From Sideroxydans sp. (lineage in GTDB: Bacteria > Pseudomonadota > Gammaproteobacteria > Burkholderiales > Gallionellaceae), in assembly GCA_024636935.1 (NCBI GenBank), contig JAGXGC010000004.1, positions 81,287 through 145,286 of the forward strand: a stretch of 64,000 nt of DNA, given 5' to 3'. Positions 27,968-34,460 of the stretch are shown here, piece after piece; position 1 is the first letter of the stretch; every line of letters starts with the position of its first letter. The position numbers were made by a program, and so were the translations under genes. The notes under the pieces were generated by a model. The model saw nothing but the letters and a program-made list of their open reading frames with translations. It had not been told where the DNA came from and searched no databases.

Positions 27968-30266
27968 CCCGCAACCCTCCCTTGCTGTTGTGCCTGATGT
28001 CGCTAATTTGCATGAAGCGCTGCGCTTCCTAGATGCGCTCGCACCTGACGGGCATGTAACTTTCCAGACGTTCGATGACAGCAAGGACAAAGACCCTTCG
28101 TTAGCGCGAATCCTACATGGCACGCTTGAGCAACACGCCCCCGAACTTACTCGACTGAACCAAAAAGGCGCAGGGGTGTTCGTCATGGTTAATCGTGGCG
28201 ATGGGCGAGGTCGCAAGGCTGGGAATGTTTGCGCCGTTCGTGCGCTGTTCGCCGATGCTGACGGCGCACCACTCGAACCGCTTATGAATTACGCGCCATT
28301 CCTGACAGTCGAATCGAGTCCGGGGCGCTATCACGCATATTTTAAAGTGATCGACTGCCCGATTGACCAATTCACCGCAATGCAAACATCCATTGCAAGT
28401 AAGTTTGGCAGCGATCCGAATGTGAAAGACTTGCCTCGCGTAATGCGGCTGCCTGGTTTCCTTCACCGAAAGTGTGCGCCATTTATGACCCGCATTCTGA
28501 CTGTGCAGGATGCGTCACCTATCGCACTAAAGGATTTTGAATCCTTGATGGGATTCGATCCCGCGCTGACTGTGCAGGATTCAACACCTCGCCCGCTACT
28601 GAATGTCGATTCCCAGCCATACACGCCGAACGATATGAAAGAAGAGGCGCGCAGGCGCATAACTCAAATCATGACAAATGCGAAACCGGGCGAGCGTCAT
28701 GCAGCGCGTTTAAGAGCAGGCAAGCTGGCTGGCGGATTCATTGCGGGGGGCATACTTGAGCACGATGCAACGATGCAACTTTTGCACGCGGTATCGGATG
28801 ACATTTGTGATGAAAGCGAGACCGATACACCGTACACGGAATGGCAGGCAGTGCTGGATGGCGTTACGTCCGGCTTGAACGATCCGCTACCCAACATTCG
28901 AAAATCACTAGACACCAGTTCCATAGGCTTCGGGCAAGTTCCACTGCCTGCAGGTGTGCTTGCTGTGCCACCGCCGCCACCGCCGCCCTATGCTGCATTC
29001 CCTACGCCAGATCCGATAATGCTGGCCGAGTGGGTAAGCGCTAAATCGACACCGCCATGCATCGTGCAGGATTATCTGTTCGCTGATGTGGCCGTGTTCA
29101 TCGCACCGGGCGGCATGGGCAAGACTACCCTCAAGCTATTCGAGGCGATTCACATTTCACTAGGCTTTCCGCTATACGGATTGACGGTACATAAGCCCGG
29201 CACGGTGCTGATTATTACATCAGAAGATAGCCGCGAGATGCTTGTCGCCCGCCTCCGCGCAATCACGATTGCCATGCAGCTCCCCCCTGCTGATGTTGCT
29301 ACTGTGATGCAGCGCGTTCGCATTGCCGATGTATCAGGCAACGGATTCAAACTGACCGAGGTGCGCGGCGATGTTGTGATGCCGAGCATCGGAATAGAGC
29401 AAATCATTGCGGCTTGCCAAACACTCCGGCCGGTGCTGATTGTCATTGATCCAGCCGTTTCATTCGGCGTGGGCGAGTCTCGCGTCAATGATGCAGAACA
29501 AGGGCTGGTGGAAGCCGCCAGAAAGCTCCGCAAAGCGTTAGATTGCTGCGTCCAGTACATCCATCACAGTGGCAAACAGAACGCCCGTGATAAGGCTGTA
29601 GACCAATATGCAGGCCGTGGCGGTAGTGCCTTCGCTGATGGCGCGCGCATGGTTCATGTCCTACAAAGTCTTACCCCAGACGAGTGGCACAACGAAACCG
29701 GCACAGAATTGCACCCCGGCGAGACTGGCTTACGCCTAGCACGCCCGAAAATGTCCTACTGCGCGCCAGTGGGCGACATATTGATCCGGCGCAAAGGGCA
29801 TCACTTCGAGCATGTTGTGCGCGTCACGACGAGCACACAGTCAAAGGTCGAAGCTGCTGCAAATCAGGTTTGGCAATTCCTGACCGCTGAATTGAGCCAA
29901 GGCCGCTATCACTCGAAGAACACACTTGAATCACAGATGCCGGGATTGAAGCGCAACGAATTGCGCGCTGCGCTCGACCTGTTGACGGTATCCCTTCGGA
30001 TTGAATCTCGTGATGTGCCGAATGCCGGAAAGGGAGGAAAGCGTTCCTATTTGCACCCGATTGCCTCGCCAAACGGGGCGGCGAACCAAAGCGAAAAAAC
30101 GCTCGAAAATGCAAAAACGCTCGCCAGCGAAAATTCAGTTTTTGGTTCGCCGCCGCCTATAGGGAATTCAACGGCGGCGAACCTACCGCCACCGTTTGAA
30201 CCCTCCTTTTCCTACGGTTCGCCAAATATGCACGGCGAACCAATGGCGAACCTTGCGAGGCAATAA
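27960..30266 (+). CDS. Primase-helicase (RepB-type PrimPol plus RecA-like AAA ATPase)
   Basis: A 768-residue replication protein. Residues about 60-200 form a RepB-like primase: ALFADADG with the metal-binding Asp pair, VESSPGRYHAYFKV, and DPNVKDLPRVMRLPGFLHRK. A proline-rich linker (AVPPPPPPPYAAFP) leads to a RecA/AAA_25 helicase domain (about 360-600) with Walker A GGMGKTT, IITSEDSREM, and Walker B LIVIDPAVSF. A winged-helix-like segment follows (VWQFLTAELSQGRYHSKNTL). This pairing is the pri-rep of phage satellites and some plasmids and implies self-directed replication after excision. The replication origin was not located. Confidence 0.88.
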   Translation: MDSPQPSLAVVPDVANLHEALRFLDALAPDGHVTFQTFDDSKDKDPSLARILHGTLEQHAPELTRLNQKGAGVFVMVNRGDGRGRKAGNVCAVRALFADADGAPLEPLMNYAPFLTVESSPGRYHAYFKVIDCPIDQFTAMQTSIASKFGSDPNVKDLPRVMRLPGFLHRKCAPFMTRILTVQDASPIALKDFESLMGFDPALTVQDSTPRPLLNVDSQPYTPNDMKEEARRRITQIMTNAKPGERHAARLRAGKLAGGFIAGGILEHDATMQLLHAVSDDICDESETDTPYTEWQAVLDGVTSGLNDPLPNIRKSLDTSSIGFGQVPLPAGVLAVPPPPPPPYAAFPTPDPIMLAEWVSAKSTPPCIVQDYLFADVAVFIAPGGMGKTTLKLFEAIHISLGFPLYGLTVHKPGTVLIITSEDSREMLVARLRAITIAMQLPPADVATVMQRVRIADVSGNGFKLTEVRGDVVMPSIGIEQIIAACQTLRPVLIVIDPAVSFGVGESRVNDAEQGLVEAARKLRKALDCCVQYIHHSGKQNARDKAVDQYAGRGGSAFADGARMVHVLQSLTPDEWHNETGTELHPGETGLRLARPKMSYCAPVGDILIRRKGHHFEHVVRVTTSTQSKVEAAANQVWQFLTAELSQGRYHSKNTLESQMPGLKRNELRAALDLLTVSLRIESRDVPNAGKGGKRSYLHPIASPNGAANQSEKTLENAKTLASENSVFGSPPPIGNSTAANLPPPFEPSFSYGSPNMHGEPMANLARQ

Positions 30267-30330
30267 ATAACACCGAGCGTTTTAGCGCTGCCAGTCGCAT
30301 TACTGGTAATCACTGAGAAAGGATCAGCAC

Positions 30331-30522
30331 ATGGAAAGAGCAACAGTACGGCGATCATCACGCACAAGACCGGCCACCGAGAATCCCGAATTCTTGGAGT
30401 ACCTGCACCGAGAAAACATATCACTCGAAGAATGGCAAAAGCGGCAACGTGCAAACGCTGGCGATGCTGATACTCAAGCGCTTCGCCTCGCACGTCGAAA
30501 ACTGCAACAGCCGAAACGATAG
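30331..30522 (+). CDS. Small basic hypothetical protein
   Basis: A 63-residue Arg-rich product (RATVRRSSRTRPATENPEFL; LARRKLQQPKR) with an AAAGGA site eight bases upstream. Its middle (EYLHRENISLEEWQKRQRAN) is predicted helical. It lies between the primase-helicase and a 223-residue unknown gene, all in the same direction. No family is recognised. Confidence 0.6.
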   Translation: MERATVRRSSRTRPATENPEFLEYLHRENISLEEWQKRQRANAGDADTQALRLARRKLQQPKR

Positions 30523-30578
30523 AACAACGGGGGAGCCGCAGCCCGTTCACTTGCGGCGACACTATGAAGGAATACACC

Positions 30579-31250
30579 ATGGAACAATCAATAATTAGCC
30601 TCGACCGCGATCCTCGATATGTTGCGGCGCGCACCAGATACACAGACTTGCAGTATGAATTGTCCGGTCTCGACAGCCAGTTAAATGCCGCATATGGCGG
30701 CCTTTGCTCACTGACAGATCATCGCGACATTATTAGAGATGAGGCGTCGGCGCTTTTATCAGGCGCTACACCCGCCCCCGCTTCGGATCGAGCAGCGGTA
30801 ATCAAGACCATTGATGACCTGACGCATCGGATTGCTGTGCTGAGGCAAGCCGTTGAAATGCAGCGCGGTATCGTGGGCAAGCTGCATGCAGAAGTGGGCA
30901 ACGCTATCGCCTCGGAATTTCTGCCCCAACACACAGCCAATGTTGCAGCAATCGTTGAAGCTGCAATCACTTTATCGACGGCGCTACAGGCAGAACAGGA
31001 GCTACGCGACACTCTCACGGAAAACGATGTGTCATTCTCTTCGATTTTGCGCGCGATGCCGCTGCCAGGTTTCTCGCTCAAGGACGATCAGAGCCGCCTG
31101 AGCCGCTACCTGTTGGAGTGCCACGAGTTCGGCTTCATCAAAGCATCGGCGCTGCCGGACGTGGTGCGCGAACGCCTACCACGTAAAGCAAAGCCGACGC
31201 CGACACCCGGCACACAGGCCGCCAACGGTGAAGGCTGGCTGGCAGCGTGA
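30579..31250 (+). CDS. Hypothetical coiled-coil protein
   Basis: The ATG at 30579 (MEQSIISLDRDP) has AAGGA seven bases upstream and is preferred over the ATG at 30564. The 223-residue product has two helical stretches with heptad character (YTDLQYELSGLDSQLNAAYG; DDLTHRIAVLRQAVEMQRGI). It ends in a basic Pro-rich tail (LPRKAKPTPTPGT). No family is recognised. It is the last gene before the terS region. Confidence 0.7.
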   Translation: MEQSIISLDRDPRYVAARTRYTDLQYELSGLDSQLNAAYGGLCSLTDHRDIIRDEASALLSGATPAPASDRAAVIKTIDDLTHRIAVLRQAVEMQRGIVGKLHAEVGNAIASEFLPQHTANVAAIVEAAITLSTALQAEQELRDTLTENDVSFSSILRAMPLPGFSLKDDQSRLSRYLLECHEFGFIKASALPDVVRERLPRKAKPTPTPGTQAANGEGWLAA

Positions 31251-31328
31251 CCATGTTCGCAGCCGCAACGATCCGATGTACCAAGCGACAGGACACCCCT
31301 TCGCAGATTGAGGCGGCTGCACCTATAG

Positions 31329-31382
31329 GGGTGGGGGTACAAATTCTTCACAACTTTCGTATTGAAAAGACCGCCCTTAGCC
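31329..31382 (+). repeat. Repeat copy 1 upstream of the P27-type terS
   Basis: This 54-base segment aligns with 31987-32041 with a few substitutions and small gaps; GGGGTACAAATTC is identical in both. It lies about 50 bases before the P27-type terS gene. Its partner lies about 40 bases before the second terS gene. It may be a packaging (cos/pac) site, an operator, or both. Confidence 0.75.
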
Positions 31383-31434
31383 TTTCAGTTAACGCAATGA
31401 AGGATTCGCTTACAAAAATTTGGGAGCATGACCG

Positions 31435-31761
31435 ATGAAAAAATTACACAACGCACCACCCAGCTTGTCCGCTGCTGCAAAAACATGGTGGAAAAAATTG
31501 ATTGATGAATACGCTATCGAGGACGCAGCAGGATTGTTACTTCTCGAAACGGCGCTTCAAGCGTTCGACCGTATGCACGATGCACGCGCCCTGATAAAAA
31601 AGCATGGAGCCGTGACTTTAGACCGCTTCGATCAATTGCGCCCCAATCCTGCCACCACTATCGAAAGAGACAGCCGCGCCGCCATGTGCGCCGCGCTCAA
31701 GGCGCTGAATCTTGACCTTGAACCATTGCGTGACGGCGTAGGCCGACCGGCGGGAGGATGA
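31435..31761 (+). CDS. terS: P27-family phage terminase small subunit
   Basis: A 108-residue protein matching the Terminase_4/P27 family: PPSLSAAAKTWWKKLIDEY, LLLETALQAFDRMHDARALI, and the closing RPNPATTIERDSRAAMCAAL, LNLDLEPL. It recognises phage DNA and directs it to the large terminase. It is shorter than typical phage P27 proteins because the basic N-terminal region is missing. No large subunit is present in the element, so it would need to act with a helper phage's enzyme. Confidence 0.85.
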   Translation: MKKLHNAPPSLSAAAKTWWKKLIDEYAIEDAAGLLLLETALQAFDRMHDARALIKKHGAVTLDRFDQLRPNPATTIERDSRAAMCAALKALNLDLEPLRDGVGRPAGG

Positions 31762-31765
31762 CACC

Positions 31766-31969
31766 ATGCCAACTAATCGCAAACGCACACGCCGTGGCCG
31801 CAACCTTGACGAAGGAATGTATCCGGCACAGGTGATGCACGCCACACAGGGCGATTGCTGCCTTGCCGGTGAGTGGCTAGGCTGCGCCTGTGGGCTTCGC
31901 GGCGCGGACGGTAAAGAGCGCGAAGACCTGATTCGCCAGATCAAGGCGCGCGCATCGGAAGGTGAATAG
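31766..31969 (+). CDS. Small Cys-containing hypothetical protein between the two terS genes
   Basis: A 67-residue protein with a GGAGGA site upstream and a 4-base gap after the first terS. It has four Cys residues (QGDCCLAGEWLGCACGLRG) in a compact cluster and a basic N-terminus (NRKRTRRGRNLDEG). The cluster suggests a small zinc-binding domain, but no family is recognised. Confidence 0.65.
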   Translation: MPTNRKRTRRGRNLDEGMYPAQVMHATQGDCCLAGEWLGCACGLRGADGKEREDLIRQIKARASEGE

Positions 31970-31986
31970 TCACGCTCAAGCCATAC

Positions 31987-32041
31987 GGGTAGGGGTACAA
32001 ATTCCTCACAGCTTTTCATATTGCTAGACCGCTCTCCAGCC
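31987..32041 (+). repeat. Repeat copy 2 upstream of the Terminase_2-type terS
   Basis: Partner of 31329-31382. Conserved blocks in order are GGGGTACAAATTC, TCACA, CTTT, TATTG, AGACCGC and AGCC. The spacing to the downstream terS start is about 40 bases. Confidence 0.75.
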
Positions 32042-32080
32042 CATCCGTAGAGAAAATTCCATCTTGAGAGGTTGCTAATT

Positions 32081-32515
32081 ATGATTATTTTGACCACCAA
32101 ACAAACCGACTTTATCAAAGCCTACCTTATTGGAAATGACGGGAAGCAGGCGGCAATCGCGGCTGGCTATAGCGCTGCAAGTGCTGGGGTGGAATGTTGC
32201 CGCCTGCTAAAGAATCCGCGCATCGTTGCTGAACTTGCCCGAATAAAAGCACTGCCGCCCGCCTCACCGGGCAAGCCGCTGGACACTGCCGATCAATCGC
32301 CAATGGGTTACCTGCTAGGAATAATGCGGGACGAACGAGCCGAACCAGCCTTGCGTATGCTGGCCGCTGCCAAACTGTTGCCATTCATGCACTCGAAGGC
32401 TGGCGAGAAGGGAAAAAAGGAAGAACGCCAAGCGGCTGGCGAGAAAGCTGCATCAGGCAAGTTTGCAGTGCCAAGCGCGCCACGGCTTGCTGTAGTCACG
32501 CAGTTACACGACTAA
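32081..32515 (+). CDS. terS: Terminase_2-family phage terminase small subunit
   Basis: The start is ATG 32081 (MIILTTKQTDFIKAYL), with GAGAGG upstream. The 144-residue protein has the N-terminal helix-turn-helix fold of Terminase_2: TKQTDFIKAYLIGNDGKQAA, AAGYSAASAGVECCRLLKNP, VAELARIKA. The C-terminal half is a Lys/Ala/Glu-rich oligomerisation-like region (KAGEKGKKEERQAAGEKAA). It is unrelated in sequence to the P27-type protein 320 bases upstream. Two terS families in one small element is unusual. Confidence 0.87.
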   Translation: MIILTTKQTDFIKAYLIGNDGKQAAIAAGYSAASAGVECCRLLKNPRIVAELARIKALPPASPGKPLDTADQSPMGYLLGIMRDERAEPALRMLAAAKLLPFMHSKAGEKGKKEERQAAGEKAASGKFAVPSAPRLAVVTQLHD

Positions 32516-32572
32516 CCCGCACACATCGTTACCGAGCGGCACAAACCGACGACCAAAGACGAGAACTGGAGT

Positions 32573-32677
32573 TTATTTTTTTAAATATATCAAGTGCAGC
32601 GGGATTGTGATTAACAGCAGCCAGAAGCCCAAGAAGCATGCAACGATGTGCAGCGCGATGAATATTTTGCTTTCCAT
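32573..32677 (-). CDS. 34-residue membrane protein
   Basis: The minus strand encodes 34 residues beginning MESKIFIALHIVACFLGFW and ending PLHLIYLKK, stopping at TAA (32573-32575). AAAGGG lies seven bases before the ATG, and the product is one clean membrane helix with charged ends. It is too short for most gene finders. It lies between terS and the secreted protein gene, on the strand opposite to the core genes, like a cargo gene. No family is recognised. Confidence 0.55.
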   Translation of the reverse strand: MESKIFIALHIVACFLGFWLLLITIPLHLIYLKK

Positions 32678-32796
32678 GCTAGAACCCTTTTTTGTTGAAG
32701 TGGATTGCTTCCATATTTCCTGATATGTCTAAAAGGTTACTTGACAGTGACTACCATTCTCCCGCCTTTGTCTTCAATCTCGTACTCATACTTGAA

Positions 32797-33372
32797 TCAC
32801 CAATTGTCACTTGCTGTTTTCATAACGCACTGACTGATGTTATCACTCAATTTTTCTAGCTCGTCACGAGCGTCTTCCCATCCAGTGCCCCATGATTTTC
32901 GAGCCTTCATATACCCAGAATTACTGCCTGACCCTGTGCTTTTTTGAAGGTATTCGATGTTGGAGTGTTTGATTTTAAATCTACCATCCTTGGCTTGAAA
33001 TAGCACTGTGCTCTTTACGTTTTTAGCCAAAAAACTGCTTCTATAGTCCACCCTGCTGTTCGCTGTGACCGTGCCACCATCAAGGTCGAAATCAACAATA
33101 ACAGATCCACCTGTTATCCCATCAGACTTTCCTTCGCTACTCATAGAAGCGAACGTCGGTATAAATCCAGTAGAAGACGATCCTTCGATTCTTACTTCAT
33201 CATTCTTAAGTATTTGAGCCATGCAAGTCTTAGCTCGTTTTGTGATCTCTGTTGTAGTGCCTGTGGCTTGAACAACATCGGACTCCACAATATCAAGGTA
33301 CTCCGTCTCAGCAAGCGAGATTGCAGGGATGCTGACTGCAATAGCAAATATCAGGAAGGTGGTTTTTTTCAT
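32797..33372 (-). CDS. Secreted hypothetical protein, possibly DUF4468-like
   Basis: A 191-residue protein with a cleavable signal peptide (LIFAIAVSIPAISLAE) and a GGAG site upstream. The mature part (VVQATGTTTEITKRAKTCMA; ITGGSVIVDFDLDGGTVTAN; RVDYRSSFLAKNVKSTVLFQ) recalls periplasmic DUF4468 TBP-fold proteins, but the match is by eye only. It is encoded on the minus strand at the right end of the element, where satellites usually carry accessory genes. The 375 bases upstream hold its presumed promoter, a doubtful 44-codon ORF and the tRNA-Lys terminator. Confidence 0.65.
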   Translation of the reverse strand: MKKTTFLIFAIAVSIPAISLAETEYLDIVESDVVQATGTTTEITKRAKTCMAQILKNDEVRIEGSSSTGFIPTFASMSSEGKSDGITGGSVIVDFDLDGGTVTANSRVDYRSSFLAKNVKSTVLFQAKDGRFKIKHSNIEYLQKSTGSGSNSGYMKARKSWGTGWEDARDELEKLSDNISQCVMKTASDNW

Positions 33373-33579
33373 TGAAATTATCTCCGTTACTGGCCAATTG
33401 TAGCCAGTGGTAATGAATCTATCAGCAATAGCTTCGTTTGAACATATGCCAAAAGATATAGGTCCGGCCTATATATATCTGAGCGTCTGCTTTGGAGAGT
33501 GAGTGAGAATGTCTGTTACTAGGGACTGCGTAATCAGCAATCCACCAGAGTCCGCTATGGCCGAAGAATAGGATATCCA

Positions 33580-33714
33580 TGTCATCTGAAAAATACGCCG
33601 AGGGTGATGCGGTTGTTCGATTACCTAAAGCATTTGAATCAGATTCAAGACCTTGCTATGTGAGCAAAGCTTCACTCAGACTGCTTACTTATCGCTTACA
33701 TGGCCAGAAATGAA
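33580..33714 (+). CDS. Doubtful 44-residue ORF
   Basis: ATG 33580 has AGGA five bases upstream and opens 44 codons (MSSEKYAEGDAVVRLPKAFE) to a TGA at 33712. It overlaps the arm-like site at 33693 and the terminator hairpin, which argues against a real gene. It is listed because the region otherwise holds little. Confidence 0.25.
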
Positions 33715-33740
33715 AAATGGCCTGCATCGCTACAAGCCAT
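33713..33740 (-). terminator. Element-borne replacement terminator for tRNA-Lys
   Basis: Inverted repeat ATGGCCTG / CAAGCCAT (8 pairs including one G-U) with an 8-base loop. On the minus strand it ends in TTTTT, nine bases after the CCA of intact tRNA-Lys. It lies inside the element, so the element supplies a terminator in place of the one it displaced to 25134-25157. Confidence 0.7.
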
Positions 33741-33746
33741 ATTCTA

Positions 33747-33794
33747 TTTGGTGGGTCGTGCGGGGATCGAACCTGCGACAAACGGATTAAGAGT
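33747..33794. repeat. Right attachment-site repeat within intact tRNA-Lys
   Basis: Identical over 48 bases to 25163-25210. This copy continues into the 5' half of the tRNA (CCGCTGCTC on the plus strand) and therefore lies in the functional gene. Confidence 0.93.
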
Positions 33795-33824
33795 CCGCTG
33801 CTCTACCAGCTGAGCTAACGACCC
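33749..33824 (-). tRNA. tRNA-Lys (anticodon CUU)
   Basis: A 76-base cloverleaf on the minus strand with encoded CCA. It has GGGTCGT / ACGACCC as acceptor stem, AGCTCAGCTGGTAGAGC in the D arm, anticodon loop CTCTTAA (CTT) and T arm GCAGGTTCGATCCCCGC (mismatches absent in the stem core). It serves as the integration site of the 8.6-kb element, which restored its 3' half. Confidence 0.97.
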
Positions 33825-33837
33825 AGAAGAGCCGCGC

Positions 33838-33865
33838 ATTCTATGGGCGCATCCAAATTTGTCAA
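33838..33865 (-). promoter_or_regulatory. Sigma70-type promoter of tRNA-Lys
   Basis: Read on the minus strand: TTGACA (33865-33860), a 16-base spacer, TAGAAT (33843-33838), then a GC-rich discriminator (GCGCGGC). The tRNA starts 14 bases downstream of the -10 box. Confidence 0.8.
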
Positions 33866-33910
33866 GAATATTCCAAGAAGATCATCGATAAAATTTCAGC
33901 AAAGCAGGTC

Positions 33911-34363
33911 AATTTATTCTTCACGAGCGAGGGAACTATTCCATCGAATAAACGTATTGCCGGACTGTATGTCTCCATCCCGCTTGGTTATAGCGCACGT
34001 TCGGCAAATACCAACAGTGCAGAGGCTCAGGCCCGCATCGCCGCCGATCAAGCTCAGGCATTACAACGCAAGGAGGAAGGCGACATTTTCAACGCGTATA
34101 CCCATGCAGTCAGCAGCTATGAGATATGGCAACAAGCCAGCACAGCAGCCAACTCTTTGCGCCATAACGCCGATCTGGTTGCTCGTGCCTATAGCTTGTG
34201 TGAAAGCAGCCTTGATACGACGCTGATCTCTCGACGTCAGGCGCTGGAAGCCACACTAGCCGAGACGCTGGCGCGGCTGGATGCCAACGAATCGCGCTAT
34301 CGATTATTGCTCGATGCCCATCAATTATGGCAAAGCGACAATGATGAACACAATACTCACTGA
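33911..34363 (+). pseudogene. 5'-truncated TolC-family outer-membrane efflux protein remnant
   Basis: An open frame without a plausible start encodes the C-terminal half of a TolC-like protein. The visible pattern is IAGLYVSIPLGYSARSANTN, AQARIAADQAQALQRKEEGD, NAYTHAVSSYEIWQQAST, ARAYSLCESSLDTTLISRRQ, then SRYRLLLDAHQLW before TGA 34361. The N-terminal half and signal peptide are absent; the sequence upstream is the tRNA-Lys promoter. No other efflux genes are nearby. The remnant therefore probably marks an old deletion beside the tRNA. Confidence 0.75.
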
Positions 34364-34460
34364 CTCGGTGCTCGCATCCCTTCCTGATGAATGAGTACCA
34401 ACGCGCGCAGTAAGGTAGAATTGCTTTGAGAATAACCAAGCGAATTAACTGAACTCAGAA

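Larger units (their letters stand above)
25163..33794. mobile_element. Phage-satellite-like integrative element in tRNA-Lys
   Basis: An 8.6-kb segment bounded by perfect 48-bp direct repeats, one inside intact tRNA-Lys(CUU). Genes on the plus strand are integrase, unknown, AlpA-type regulator, unknown, primase-helicase, two small unknowns, P27-type terminase small subunit, unknown and Terminase_2-type small subunit. A 34-residue membrane protein and a secreted protein lie on the minus strand. There are no capsid, portal, tail, lysis or large terminase genes. Integrase, AlpA, primase-replicase and terS are the core of phage-inducible chromosomal islands. A decayed prophage is the main alternative, but the genes present are intact and closely packed. 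Confidence 0.8.

Noticed and set aside
31247-31438. 63-codon frame before the first terS
   Set aside because: It overlaps the terS start, lacks a good ribosome site and runs through the ~55-bp repeat, which is more likely a DNA or RNA site.
25060-33480. Similar CATATGCC...GGCCTATATA segments at about 25062 and 33442
   Set aside because: The match is short and AT-rich, and the copies do not sit symmetrically relative to the att repeats; probably chance.
25163-33794. A complete or recently decayed prophage
   Set aside because: No structural, lysis or large terminase genes or fragments are seen, and the present genes are intact and compact.
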